NCBI RefSeq assembly: GCF_037482845.1
Contig: NZ_JBBHJW010000001.1
Location: 806,001 to 870,000 of the forward strand
DNA: 64,000 nt
Reading direction: 5' to 3'
Source of the DNA: Paucibacter_B soli
Lineage (GTDB): Bacteria > Pseudomonadota > Gammaproteobacteria > Burkholderiales > Burkholderiaceae_C
Positions 26,436-35,440 of this stretch are shown here, piece after piece. How positions within the stretch are numbered: the stretch's first letter is position 1; each line of letters begins with the position of its first letter. Both the position numbers and the translations under genes were made by a program. The notes beneath the pieces were generated by a model, which saw nothing but the letters and a program-made list of their open reading frames with translations, was not told the origin of the DNA and made no database searches.

Positions 26436-27671
26436 GTGCCCTTGCCATCGCCGGGGGCTGCTGAACGCCACATCTTGGACCTGATACACCTACCACCCAA
26501 AGCCCTGCGCGTCGGCCAGGTGCTGACCTTTGCCGTGCGCGACGCCGAGGGCAAGCTGCTGTTCGCCGCCGGCCAGGTGCTGCCCAACACGCCGCTGGTG
26601 CATGCGCTGATTGAGCGCGGCGCCTATGCCTTGGCGCATGAGACCAAGGAGTATCAGCGCGCCCTGGCGCACAAGATGGACACCATGATGCTGCAGGGCG
26701 CGGCGCTCAAGGACATCGTCAAGGCCGAGGCCGAATTCCGCCCCGACCGCGGGCCGCGCGCCGCCGACCTGAGCGAGACCGCCGCCTGGGCCGATCTGCA
26801 GCTGCATGCGCGCAGCCTGCTGCGCGATCCGCGGCGCGAGGATTTTCTGCAGCGCCTGCAGATCCTGCATGACGCCGCATTGGCGCGGCTGCAGCAGCAT
26901 CCCGATGCGGTGCTGACCCTCTTGGTTTTCGACGCCAGCCAGGGCCACCAGGACTACAGCTCGCGTCACGCCATGCTGAGCCTGTGCCTGGCTGATTTGC
27001 TGGGCCGGCAACTGGGCCTGGATCAGGTCGAGCAAGGCGCGCTGACCCATGCCGCCCTGACGATGAACATCAGCATCACCGCCATCCAGGATCGCTTTGC
27101 GGCCCAGGAGGACAAGCTCAACAACCGCCAGCGCGACGATCTGCTTGGCCATGGGGATCGCAGCGCCGAGTTGCTGCGCGGCCTGGGCGTGAGCGACGAA
27201 CTCTGGCTGGGCGCCGTGCGCCTGCACCACGACGCCGGCCCCGGCCCGCTGGCCGGGCGTGCGCCGGCCGAGCAACTCGCCCGCCTGCTGCGCCGCATCG
27301 ACATCTTTGGCGCCCGGCTCAGCCCGCGACGCTCGCGCAAGGCCATGTCGGGCGCGGCCGCGGCGCGCGCGGTGTTCCTGGACGAGTTGCAGCAGCCCGA
27401 TGCCGCCGGCTCCACCCTGGTCAAGGTGGTGGGGCTCTATCCGCCCGGCTCGCTGGTGCGCCTGGCCAATGGCGAGCTGGGCATCGTGGTGAAACGCGGC
27501 CACAGCGCCACCGAACCCGTGGTCGCCTCCCTGTTGGGCAAGAGCGGCGCGCCGCTGAGCGATCCGGTGCCGCGCGATACCCGCCTGGCCAGCCAGGCCA
27601 TTGCCGCCAGCCTGGCTCCGCACGAACTCAGGCTGTTCGTCAACATGGACAAGCTGCTGAAGGTGGCTTGA
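26436..27671 (+). CDS. Degenerate HD-GYP-type protein
   Basis: 411 residues from a GTG at 26436; the start is uncertain. The arrangement resembles HD-GYP phosphodiesterases: an N-terminal domain (LPPKALRVGQVLTFAV), then a helical domain where SSRHAMLSLCLADLLG replaces the usual HD and VRLHHDAGPGPL resembles the second His motif. The true GYP is absent (RLSPRRSRKAMSG). C-terminal VKVVGLYPPGSLVRLANGELG is the standard HD-GYP tail. Because the HD dyad reads HA, c-di-GMP hydrolysis is doubtful; it may only bind. It lies between the two metH genes, on the other strand. Confidence 0.7.
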   Translation: MPLPSPGAAERHILDLIHLPPKALRVGQVLTFAVRDAEGKLLFAAGQVLPNTPLVHALIERGAYALAHETKEYQRALAHKMDTMMLQGAALKDIVKAEAEFRPDRGPRAADLSETAAWADLQLHARSLLRDPRREDFLQRLQILHDAALARLQQHPDAVLTLLVFDASQGHQDYSSRHAMLSLCLADLLGRQLGLDQVEQGALTHAALTMNISITAIQDRFAAQEDKLNNRQRDDLLGHGDRSAELLRGLGVSDELWLGAVRLHHDAGPGPLAGRAPAEQLARLLRRIDIFGARLSPRRSRKAMSGAAAARAVFLDELQQPDAAGSTLVKVVGLYPPGSLVRLANGELGIVVKRGHSATEPVVASLLGKSGAPLSDPVPRDTRLASQAIAASLAPHELRLFVNMDKLLKVA

Positions 27672-27680
27672 TGGATCGGA

Positions 27681-28742
27681 TCAGGCCTCGGCCATCAGCC
27701 CGCTGAAAAACTTGGCGCCGCAGGCGCGCGGCTGGTAGGCCGAGACGTTCTTGGCGATCGCCGCGATATGCGCCGGCGTGGTGCCGCAGCAGCCACCGGC
27801 GATGTTCAGAAAGCCGCTCCTGGCGAAATCGGCCATCAGGCTGCCGGTGACCTCGGGAGTCTCGTCGAAGCCGGTATCGCTCATCGGATTGGGCAGGCCG
27901 GCGTTCGGATAGCAGCTGATCGCAGTGGCGCCCGCCGCCTTGGCCAGCTCCTCGATATAGGGCCGCATCAGGGTCGCACCGAGCGCGCAGTTCAGGCCGA
28001 TCGCCAGCGGTTTGGCATGGCGCACCGAATGCCAGAAGGCGGTCACGGTCTGGCCCGAGAGGATGCGGCCCGAGGCGTCGGTGACGGTGCCCGAGATGAT
28101 CACCGGCAGGCGCTCGCCCGTGTCCTCCATCAGCTCGTCGAGCGCAAAGATCGCGGCCTTGGCGTTCAGGGTGTCGAAGATGGTCTCGACCAGGAACAGG
28201 TCCACGCCGCCATCGAGCAAGCCCTTGGCCTGCTCGTAATAGGCGGCGCGCAAGGTGTCGAAATCGACGTTGCGGGCGCCCGGGTCGTTCACGTCCGGGC
28301 TGATGCTGGCGGTGCGCGGCGTCGGGCCCAGGGCGCCGGCGGCAAAGCGCGGCTTCTCCGGCGTGCTGTACTTGGCGCAGGCCTCGCGGGCGATGCGCGC
28401 CGCCGCCACGTTCAGCGCGTAGGCATGGTCCTGCAGGCCATAGTCCTCCTGCGCCACCGAGGTCGAGCCAAAGGTATTGGTCTCGATGATGTCGGCGCCG
28501 GCGGCCAGGTATTGCTCATGGATCTCGCGCACCACCTCGGGCTTGGTGAGCGGCAGCAGGTCGTTGTTGCCCTTCAAGTCCTTGGGGTGGGCGGCGAACT
28601 GCGTGCCGCGGAAATCCGCCTCGCCCAGCTTGTAGCGCTGGATCATCGTGCCCATCGCACCGTCGAGGATGAGGATGCGTTGCTGCAGAAGCTCGGGCAG
28701 CTGGGCGCCGCGCGTATAGCCTTGGGGGGTGGATGCGTTCAT
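27681..28742 (-). CDS. metH: Homocysteine S-methyltransferase domain of split methionine synthase
   Basis: 353 residues from ATG 28742 (MNASTPQGYTRG). It contains DGAMGTMIQRY, ETNTFGSTSVAQ, the zinc ligand region LNCALGA, and C-terminal IAGGCCGTTPAHI with the Cys pair. This is the N-terminal module of MetH as a separate protein, a common arrangement in Burkholderiales. It would work with the product at 23462. No riboswitch is visible in the 67-bp gap before it. Confidence 0.93.
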   Translation of the reverse strand: MNASTPQGYTRGAQLPELLQQRILILDGAMGTMIQRYKLGEADFRGTQFAAHPKDLKGNNDLLPLTKPEVVREIHEQYLAAGADIIETNTFGSTSVAQEDYGLQDHAYALNVAAARIAREACAKYSTPEKPRFAAGALGPTPRTASISPDVNDPGARNVDFDTLRAAYYEQAKGLLDGGVDLFLVETIFDTLNAKAAIFALDELMEDTGERLPVIISGTVTDASGRILSGQTVTAFWHSVRHAKPLAIGLNCALGATLMRPYIEELAKAAGATAISCYPNAGLPNPMSDTGFDETPEVTGSLMADFARSGFLNIAGGCCGTTPAHIAAIAKNVSAYQPRACGAKFFSGLMAEA

Positions 28743-28809
28743 GGCGGCATTGTAGAAAACCCGGCAAGACCTCATGCGGCGCTGGCCCAACCGTTACCAT
28801 GCCGCCGCC

Positions 28810-30429
28810 ATGTACGCGAAATTCTTCGGCCTCGGCCAGGAGCCCTTCTCGATCGCGCCCGACCCTCGCTACCTGTTCATGAGCGAGCGTCACCGCGAGG
28901 CGCTGGCGCATCTGCTCTATGGCCTGCGCGGCGGCGGCGGCTTCGTGCTGCTGACCGGCGAGATCGGCGCCGGCAAGACCACCGTGTGCCGCTGCTTCCT
29001 GGAGCAGATCCCGCCGCGCTGCAACGTGGCCTACATCTTCAACCCCAAGCTCGGCGTGATCGAGCTGCTGAAGACGGTGTGCGAGGAGTTCCACATCCCG
29101 CCTGTGCCCGCCGCGGGCGGCGTCGAGACGGTCAAGCAATACCTCGACCCGCTCAATGAGTTCCTGCTCCGGACACATGCGGTGGGTCAGAACAATGTGC
29201 TCATTATCGACGAGGCCCAGAACCTCTCGGCCGAGGTGCTGGAGCAGCTGCGCCTGCTCACCAATCTGGAGACCAGCGAGCGCAAGCTGCTGCAGATCAT
29301 CCTGATCGGCCAGCCCGAGCTGCGCGGCATGGTGGCTGCGCCGGCGCTGGAGCAGCTGGCGCAGCGCGTGATCGCACGCTTCCATCTGCAGGCGCTCAGC
29401 GCCGCCGAGACGGCGCAGTATGTGCAGCACCGGATGGAGGTTGCCGGCCTCGCCGGCCCCTCGCCCTTTGACGCCAGCGCGCTGCGGCGCGTGCACCAAC
29501 TCGCGCGCGGCGTGCCACGTCGCATCAACCTGCTGTGCGACCGCGCCCTGCTCGGCGCCTATGCGCAAGGCCAGCGGCAGGTGAAGCGCGCCACCCTCAA
29601 CAAGGCCGCGGCCGAGGTGTTCGATCAGGCCGGCCCAGCGAGCCGGCGCCCGCTGCGCTGGATCGGGGCGCTGGGCCTGGCCCTGGCCGCAGCCGGCGCC
29701 AGCGCGCTGCTGCTGCGCGCCCAGGCACCGGAACCACGGCCATCGGAAGCAAGGCCGGCGCTGCCAAGGCCGGCACCGGCCGCCAGCGCAGCCGCCAGCG
29801 CGGCGGCCAGCAGCGCGCTGGCCGCGCACATCAGCCTGGCCTGGCGCAGCGAGCATGCCGCCTGGCAAGACCTGGCCCCGGCCTGGCAGGCCAGGCTGGC
29901 GCCCGACGAGTCCGAGCCCTGCGCGGCCTTCAAGCGCGTGCAGCTGGCCTGCTTCAGGAGCGAAGCCGGCATGAGCGCACTGCGCCTCATGGGCCGCCCC
30001 GCCATCCTCACGCTGCGCGATGCCGCCGGCAAGGCCTCGTACGTGACCCTGGTGGGGCTGCAAGGCCAGACCGCCACGGTGCGCGCCGGCGGCCAGCGCG
30101 AGCAGGTGAGCCTGGCCACCCTGGCCAGGCAATGGCAGGGCGAGTTCGCCACGCTGTGGCGGCTGCCCGAGGGCTATGCGGGCAAGCTGGCCGCCGGCCA
30201 TGAGGCCGGCTGGCTCGCCGCCCTGCTGGCCAAGGCGCTGGACGAGCCGGCGCCCACGGCCGGCTCGCGGCCGCTGGACGCTGCGCTGCAGGCGCGCGTG
30301 GCCGCGTTCCAGCGCAGCCAGGGGCTCAGGGTCGACGGCCTGATCGGGCCGGTCACGCTGATGCAGCTCAACCGCGCGGCGGGTGTCCAGGAACCACGGC
30401 TGGACGAGCTTCCGGCCGCGGCGCCATAA
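28810..30429 (+). CDS. gspA: GspA/ExeA-type AAA ATPase with peptidoglycan-binding domain
   Basis: 539 residues from ATG 28810. FGLGQEPFSIAPDPRYLF is the typical ExeA start; Walker A is GEIGAGKTT (50-58); Walker B is VLIIDEAQNL. A membrane segment follows (about 275-295, GALGLALAAAGASALLL). Near the C-terminus, VAAFQRSQGLRVDGLIGPVTLMQLN is a peptidoglycan-binding repeat. In type II secretion, GspA with GspB inserts the secretin GspD through the cell wall. gspB follows 15 bp downstream. The rest of the gsp genes are not here. Confidence 0.9.
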   Translation: MYAKFFGLGQEPFSIAPDPRYLFMSERHREALAHLLYGLRGGGGFVLLTGEIGAGKTTVCRCFLEQIPPRCNVAYIFNPKLGVIELLKTVCEEFHIPPVPAAGGVETVKQYLDPLNEFLLRTHAVGQNNVLIIDEAQNLSAEVLEQLRLLTNLETSERKLLQIILIGQPELRGMVAAPALEQLAQRVIARFHLQALSAAETAQYVQHRMEVAGLAGPSPFDASALRRVHQLARGVPRRINLLCDRALLGAYAQGQRQVKRATLNKAAAEVFDQAGPASRRPLRWIGALGLALAAAGASALLLRAQAPEPRPSEARPALPRPAPAASAAASAAASSALAAHISLAWRSEHAAWQDLAPAWQARLAPDESEPCAAFKRVQLACFRSEAGMSALRLMGRPAILTLRDAAGKASYVTLVGLQGQTATVRAGGQREQVSLATLARQWQGEFATLWRLPEGYAGKLAAGHEAGWLAALLAKALDEPAPTAGSRPLDAALQARVAAFQRSQGLRVDGLIGPVTLMQLNRAAGVQEPRLDELPAAAP

Positions 30430-30444
30430 GAGCAGGGCCGAAGC

Positions 30445-31041
30445 ATGTCCTACATTCTCGACGCCCTGCGCCGTGCCGAGTCCGAACGCGAACGCGGCCA
30501 GGTGCCCGGCGTGCATGCCCAGCCGGCGGCGGCCGGCACGGCCCCCAAGCCCGGGCCTGCGCGCTTCTGGCTCGCCAGCCTGGCGGCCGCGCTGGGCCTG
30601 TTGCTGCTGGGCGCGCTGGCGGCACGCTGGTCGGCCACGCCACCCCCTACACCCCCTACAGCCCCTACAGCCCCTGCACCCGCTGCACCCCTGCCCACGC
30701 CAGCGCCGCGCGTTGCGCCGCCGCCTGCCCCCGAGCTGGTCAGCTTGCCAGCGAACAGCGTGCCGGCCCTGGTCGCAGCACCCGCGCCGCGCCCCGCCGC
30801 GCAGCCTGTTGCGCAGCCTGTTGCGCTGAGCGCCCTGCCCGAGGCGCTGCGGCGCCAGCTGCCGCCGCTGGCAACCGGCGGCGCGATGTACTCGGAAACA
30901 CCGGCCAAGCGCATGCTCATCATCAACGGCCAGCTCTACCAGGAAGGCGCCACGGTGGCGCCGGGCCTGCTACTGGAGCAGATCAGGCTCAACAGCGCGG
31001 TGCTGGTGTTCCAGGGCCAACGTTTTCGCATCAGCTACTGA
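30445..31041 (+). CDS. gspB: General secretion pathway protein B
   Basis: 198 residues. MSYILDALRRAESERERG is the family start; one membrane segment (FWLASLAAALGLLLLGALAA), then a Pro/Ala periplasmic linker from a tandem CCCCTACA-type repeat (30645-30690), and a C-terminal domain (AKRMLIINGQLYQEG ... FQGQRFRISY). It acts with GspA in type II secretin assembly. Operon with gspA. Confidence 0.88.
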   Translation: MSYILDALRRAESERERGQVPGVHAQPAAAGTAPKPGPARFWLASLAAALGLLLLGALAARWSATPPPTPPTAPTAPAPAAPLPTPAPRVAPPPAPELVSLPANSVPALVAAPAPRPAAQPVAQPVALSALPEALRRQLPPLATGGAMYSETPAKRMLIINGQLYQEGATVAPGLLLEQIRLNSAVLVFQGQRFRISY

Positions 31042-31096
31042 CGCAAGAGTTGGCCGGCCCCTGTGCGCGTAAGATCGCCGCTAGGAGGCCATCACC

Positions 31097-32185
31097 ATGG
31101 GCATACGCAGTCGCACGCTGACTCTTGCTGCCAGCGCGGCCGCGCTGCTCTTGCTGCCGCTGCTGGCGCAGCAGTTCGGCCAAGGCCCGGTGCGCATCAT
31201 CGACCAGGCCCTGCTGTATGTGCTGCTGGCACTTGGCATGAACATCGTGGTGGGCTATGCCGGCCTGCTCGATCTGGGCTATGCCGCCTTCTACGCGCTT
31301 GGCGCCTATGTGTTTGCGCTGCTGTGTTCGCCGCATCTGAGCGAGCAGTTCGGCGCGGTGCATGCCTGGTTTCCGCAGGGCCTGCATGCGCCCTGGTGGC
31401 TGGTGATACCGCTGGGTGCGGGCCTGGCCGCGCTGCTGGGCGTGCTGCTGGGCACGCCGACGCTCAAGCTGCGCGGCGACTACCTGGCTGTCGTCACGCT
31501 GGCCTTTGGCGAGGTGGTGCGGCTGTTCATCGTCAATCTGCGCCACCCCGTCAACCTGACCAACGGCGCGCATGGCATCAGCCAGATCGACGACATCCAC
31601 TTCTTCGGCATCGACATGGGCCAGCGGCAAAACCTGCTGGGCCTGGTGCTGCCGCCCGTGACGCTGTACTACTACCTGTTCCTGGCCCTGGTGCTGATCA
31701 GCCTGCTGGTGTGCCTGCGGCTGGAGCGCTCACGCATAGGCCGCGCCTGGATGGCGATTCGCGAGGACGAGCTGGCAGCCACCGCGATGGGCATCCACAC
31801 GCGCACGCTCAAGCTCTACGCCTTCGGCATGGGCGCGACCTTTGGCGGCGTGGCGGGGGCGATGTTCGGCGCCTTCCAGGGCTTTGTGTCGCCCGAATCC
31901 TTCAGCCTGAACGAGTCCATCCTGATCGTCGCCATGGTGGTGCTGGGCGGCATCGGCCACCTCCCCGGCGTGGTGCTGGGTGCGCTGCTGCTGTCGGCGC
32001 TGCCGGAGGTGCTGCGCTATGTGGCGGGCCCGCTGCAGGCGCTCACTGACGGCCGCCTGGACGCGCCCATCCTGCGTCAGCTGCTGGTGGCGCTGGCGAT
32101 GCTGGGCGTGATGCTGCTGCGCCCGCGCGGGCTGTGGGCGCTGCCCGAGCATGGCAGGGCGGCGCCGGCTCGCGTCGGCCCCTGA
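31097..32185 (+). CDS. livM: Branched-chain amino-acid ABC transporter permease, LivM type
   Basis: 362 residues with about nine membrane segments. ALGMNIVVGYAGLLDLGYAAFYALGAY is the LivM signature, and ESFSLNESILIVAMVVLGGIG is the coupling region. GGAGG lies 9 nt before the ATG. No livH, livG, livF or binding protein gene adjoins it, so it must work with subunits encoded elsewhere, or is a leftover. Confidence 0.85.
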   Translation: MGIRSRTLTLAASAAALLLLPLLAQQFGQGPVRIIDQALLYVLLALGMNIVVGYAGLLDLGYAAFYALGAYVFALLCSPHLSEQFGAVHAWFPQGLHAPWWLVIPLGAGLAALLGVLLGTPTLKLRGDYLAVVTLAFGEVVRLFIVNLRHPVNLTNGAHGISQIDDIHFFGIDMGQRQNLLGLVLPPVTLYYYLFLALVLISLLVCLRLERSRIGRAWMAIREDELAATAMGIHTRTLKLYAFGMGATFGGVAGAMFGAFQGFVSPESFSLNESILIVAMVVLGGIGHLPGVVLGALLLSALPEVLRYVAGPLQALTDGRLDAPILRQLLVALAMLGVMLLRPRGLWALPEHGRAAPARVGP

Positions 32186-32199
32186 GCCCACTTCCCCGC

Positions 32200-32841
32200 T
32201 CAGTAGAGCGTCGCGTTCTGGCGCTCCTGCAAGGCGGCGTCATAGGCCGCGCCGTCGATGCTGCCGCTGAGCGTCTGCAGGATCAGCCCCGGCGAGGGTA
32301 GGCGGCTGCGCTCGAGCTGCGCCGCGGCGTCCCAGAGGCCGGAGCGCTTGATGGCGCGGGCACATTGGAAGAACACCAGCTTCACCGCTATCACCAGCAC
32401 CGAGCGCGGCAGCTGGCCGTCCACCTCGAAGCGCTGCAAGAGCGCGGGCGCGGTGCTGATGCGCGCCAGGCCGTTCACGCGCAAGGCCTCGCCCACGCCG
32501 GGGATCAGGAACAGCAGCGCCACCTCGGGGTCGTGCAGCACATTGCGCAGGCTGTCGATGCGCATGTTGCCGCGCCGGTCGGGCAGCAGCAAGGTGTGCG
32601 CGTCGGCCACCTGCACAAAGCCGGGCCGGTCGCCGCGCGGCGAGGTGTCCAGGCCGCGCGGGCTGCGCGTGGCCAGCACCGCAAAGGGCGCGGCCTCGAT
32701 ATAGGGCCGGTAGAGCGCATGGATGTGGTCGCACTCCTTGCTGGTGGCGGTACCGCCCGGCCAGCCGTAGAGGCCGCGCAATTGCTCCGCGTCGCTGACG
32801 TCGTGGCTGCGGTCCAGCCAAGCTGCTTGTGCTTCGCTCAT
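32200..32841 (-). CDS. PPOX-type FMN-binding flavoprotein
   Basis: 213 residues. APFAVLATRSPRGLDTSPRGDRPGF and LPDRRGNMRIDSLRNVL fit pyridoxamine-phosphate-oxidase-like split-barrel flavoproteins, of the group named after MSMEG_1061. The reaction is unknown. It overlaps the upstream DUF4197 gene by ATGA, so the two are co-translated. Confidence 0.8.
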   Translation of the reverse strand: MSEAQAAWLDRSHDVSDAEQLRGLYGWPGGTATSKECDHIHALYRPYIEAAPFAVLATRSPRGLDTSPRGDRPGFVQVADAHTLLLPDRRGNMRIDSLRNVLHDPEVALLFLIPGVGEALRVNGLARISTAPALLQRFEVDGQLPRSVLVIAVKLVFFQCARAIKRSGLWDAAAQLERSRLPSPGLILQTLSGSIDGAAYDAALQERQNATLY

Positions 32842-33506
32842 AGCCCGCCAAACACCTTCTTCAGGATCGCACTGCCGGTGCCCAGCGGATCCTGGCGGAT
32901 CTTCTTTTCCTCTTCGGCGATCATGAAGTAAAGGCCGTCCAGCGCGCGTGCGGTCACGTATTGCTGGATGTTGGCATCCTCCTCGCGCAGCAGGCCAAAA
33001 CCCGCGGCCTTGCCGGCCACGGCGTTGTATTTGTCGGCCAGGCCCTGCTTCTCGGTGGCGCGGGTGACGATGGGCAGGAACTTCTGTGCCAGCGGCGCGC
33101 GCGTCTTGGCGGCGAAGAACTGCGTCACCGCATCGTCGCCACCGCGCACGATCCTGACGGCGTCCTCCACGCTCATGGACTTGACCGCGCCCACCAGCAG
33201 CTGCCGCGCCTCGGGCATGGCGGCCTCGGCGGCGCGGTTCATCGCCGTCACCAGTTCGTCGAGCTTTCTGCCCTGGCCGGTGGCCTTGAGCAGCTTGGCC
33301 GCGTCCTTCAGATAACCGGGTAGTTCAATGCGCACCGCCGGGTTGCCCAGAAAGCCGTCGCTGCGTCCCAGGGCCGCCACCGCCGCCTGCGCGCCACGCT
33401 CCAGCGCCGCACGCACGCCGCTGGCGGCATCGCCCTCGCCCAGCGCCTGGGCGGCGCCCAGGGGCAGCCAGCCGGCGGCCAGCATCAGCATGGTTCGTCT
33501 TTGCAT
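32838..33506 (-). CDS. DUF4197 protein
   Basis: 222 residues from ATG 33506 (MQRRTMLMLAAGW), with a cleavable signal peptide ending near GAAQA. Family features: EIELPGYLKDAAKLLK-like start, SVEDAVRIVRGGDDAVTQFF, and the end YFMIAEEEKKIRQDPLGTGSAILKKVFG. Periplasmic or envelope protein of unknown function. Confidence 0.85.
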   Translation of the reverse strand: MQRRTMLMLAAGWLPLGAAQALGEGDAASGVRAALERGAQAAVAALGRSDGFLGNPAVRIELPGYLKDAAKLLKATGQGRKLDELVTAMNRAAEAAMPEARQLLVGAVKSMSVEDAVRIVRGGDDAVTQFFAAKTRAPLAQKFLPIVTRATEKQGLADKYNAVAGKAAGFGLLREEDANIQQYVTARALDGLYFMIAEEEKKIRQDPLGTGSAILKKVFGGL

Positions 33507-33528
33507 TGCCTTCACTCCCAGTTGAAGC

Positions 33529-34464
33529 TCAGAGTCGCGCCAAGCGCTCGGCGATCAGCGCATAGAACCCATCGGCGTCCAGATCCTTGATCACCAGCGC
33601 GTTCTTGCGCCGGCCGCTCACGCCCCACCAATCGACCACGCTCATGCCCATGGTCAGCGGGCTTTGCGTCTCGATCTCGACATTGCATTCGCGCCCCTGG
33701 AACAGCGCCGGCCGCAGCAGCCAGGCGATCACGCAGGGGTCGTGCAGCGGGCCGCCCTCGGTGCCGTATTTCTGCTCGTCGAAGCGTTCGGAAAATTCCA
33801 GCCACTGCGCCGTGACCTCGGCCAGGTGCGTGCCGATGCCGCGTATCGCCGCCACCCGCGCGCGCGTGGTCAGGGCGCGGTGGGTGCAGTCCAGCGGCAA
33901 CATCGTGATGGGCACGCCGGCGCCGAACACCAGGGCCGCGGCCTCGGGGTCCACAAAGAAGTTGAACTCGGCCGCGGGCGTGATGTTGCCGCCCTCGAAG
34001 AAGCCACCGCCCATCATGACGATGCGGCGGATGCGCGCGGCGATGCGCGGCTCGCGCTGCAGGGCCAGGGCGATATTGGTGAGCGGGCCCAGCGGGCACA
34101 GCGTGACCGTGCCGGCGGGCCGGCTCAGCAGGGTCTCGACGATGAAGTCCACCGCATGGCCGGGCTGCAGCGCCATGCTCGGCGCGGGCAGCACCGGGCC
34201 GTCCAGCCCGGTCTTGCCATGCACATGCTCGGCCGTCACCAGCGGGCGGGCCAGCGGCCGGTCAGCGCCGGCAAACACCTTGACCTCGCGGCGCCCCGCC
34301 AGCTCGCACACGATGCGGGCATTGCGGCTGGTGAAGGCCAGCGGCACATTGCCGGCCACGGTGGTGATGCCCAGCAGCTCGAGCTCGGGGCTGGCCAGCG
34401 CGAGCAGGATGGCGACGGCGTCGTCCTGGCCCGGGTCGGTGTCGATGATGATGGCCTGGCTCAT
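33529..34464 (-). CDS. Inosine/uridine-preferring nucleoside hydrolase family protein
   Basis: 311 residues. DTDPGQDDAVAILLAL is the calcium-binding aspartate cluster of nucleoside N-ribohydrolases; LCPLGPLTNIALAL and the late VEIETQSPLTMGMSVVDWWG also fit. It would hydrolyse a nucleoside to base plus ribose. The start overlaps the stop of the FAH-family gene (ATGA). Confidence 0.9.
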   Translation of the reverse strand: MSQAIIIDTDPGQDDAVAILLALASPELELLGITTVAGNVPLAFTSRNARIVCELAGRREVKVFAGADRPLARPLVTAEHVHGKTGLDGPVLPAPSMALQPGHAVDFIVETLLSRPAGTVTLCPLGPLTNIALALQREPRIAARIRRIVMMGGGFFEGGNITPAAEFNFFVDPEAAALVFGAGVPITMLPLDCTHRALTTRARVAAIRGIGTHLAEVTAQWLEFSERFDEQKYGTEGGPLHDPCVIAWLLRPALFQGRECNVEIETQSPLTMGMSVVDWWGVSGRRKNALVIKDLDADGFYALIAERLARL

Positions 34465-35393
34465 GCTGTGATGTCCTCCTGCGGTTCGTGCAGCGATGCC
34501 ACATCCTGGTCGATGGCGCCGAACAGGCTCAGGCCGTCGCGGCCCTTGACCTCGATGCGCAGGCTGTCGCCAAACTTCATGAACTCGGTCTTCGCCTCGC
34601 CCGACTCGGCAAGCTCGAGCGCACGCTTCTCGGCGATGCTGGCGTAGCCCCTGCCCGCCTCGCGATTGCTGACCGTGCCCGAGCCGATGATGCTGCCGGC
34701 CTGCACCTTGCGGGTCTTGGCCAGCTGGGCGATCAGCTCACCGAAGTGGGCGCCCATCTCCGGGCCGGCCTCGCACAGCCCGACCTTGCGGCCGTTCCAC
34801 ATCACCTGCAGGCCCAGGTGCAGGCGGCCGCGCTGCCAGGCCTCGCCCGCCTCGTCCAGCGTCACCGCCACCGGCGCGAAGGCGGCGCTGGGCTGCAGAT
34901 GGCCCGACGGCAGGCTGCGCAGCGCCCAGTCGTTGCACAGCATCAGCAGGCGCACCGACTCCAGCGCGGCCTCGGCCGTGCTACCCATGGCCACATCGCC
35001 GGTAAGCACAGCCAGGCCGGCGCCGAAGTCGATGCCCAGGGACTCGGAGGCAAAACGCGCCGCCTCGCAAGGGCCCAGCAGCCCATCGCTGGCCGCCTGG
35101 CTGAGCGCCGTGGCGCTGCCCTGGCGCGCATAGGCCGCCCCCTGCAGATAGGCATAGGCACGCGGCAGCGGCGCCATGCATTGCTTGGGATCGAAGCTGA
35201 AGGCGTGGCGCGCCTTGCCATGGTTGAGCGTCTGCGAAAGCTCCTGCAACTGCGGAGCGATGAAGTTCCAGTCGTCCAGCACCTGCTGGAGCCGGGTGGC
35301 GATGCCGGTGGCATAGTGCGCCTGGGCGAGATCGCGCGACACCACGACCAGTTGGCCGTCGCGCGATCCGTCTCGATAGGTGGCGAGTTTCAT
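34461..35393 (-). CDS. Fumarylacetoacetate hydrolase family protein
   Basis: 310 residues. MKLATYRDGSRDGQLVVVSRD start, central AVLTGDVAMGSTAEAAL, and the C-terminal GSGTVSNREAGRGYASIAEKR with GDSLRIEVKGRDGLSLFGAIDQ. Such enzymes cleave beta-diketones or related acids with a metal. First gene of a two-gene unit with the nucleoside hydrolase; a functional link is not obvious. Confidence 0.88.
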   Translation of the reverse strand: MKLATYRDGSRDGQLVVVSRDLAQAHYATGIATRLQQVLDDWNFIAPQLQELSQTLNHGKARHAFSFDPKQCMAPLPRAYAYLQGAAYARQGSATALSQAASDGLLGPCEAARFASESLGIDFGAGLAVLTGDVAMGSTAEAALESVRLLMLCNDWALRSLPSGHLQPSAAFAPVAVTLDEAGEAWQRGRLHLGLQVMWNGRKVGLCEAGPEMGAHFGELIAQLAKTRKVQAGSIIGSGTVSNREAGRGYASIAEKRALELAESGEAKTEFMKFGDSLRIEVKGRDGLSLFGAIDQDVASLHEPQEDITA

Positions 35394-35440
35394 GGGCGGT
35401 CCCGAATCCGATTCGCCGCATTGTCAGTCCAAGCCAGAAC

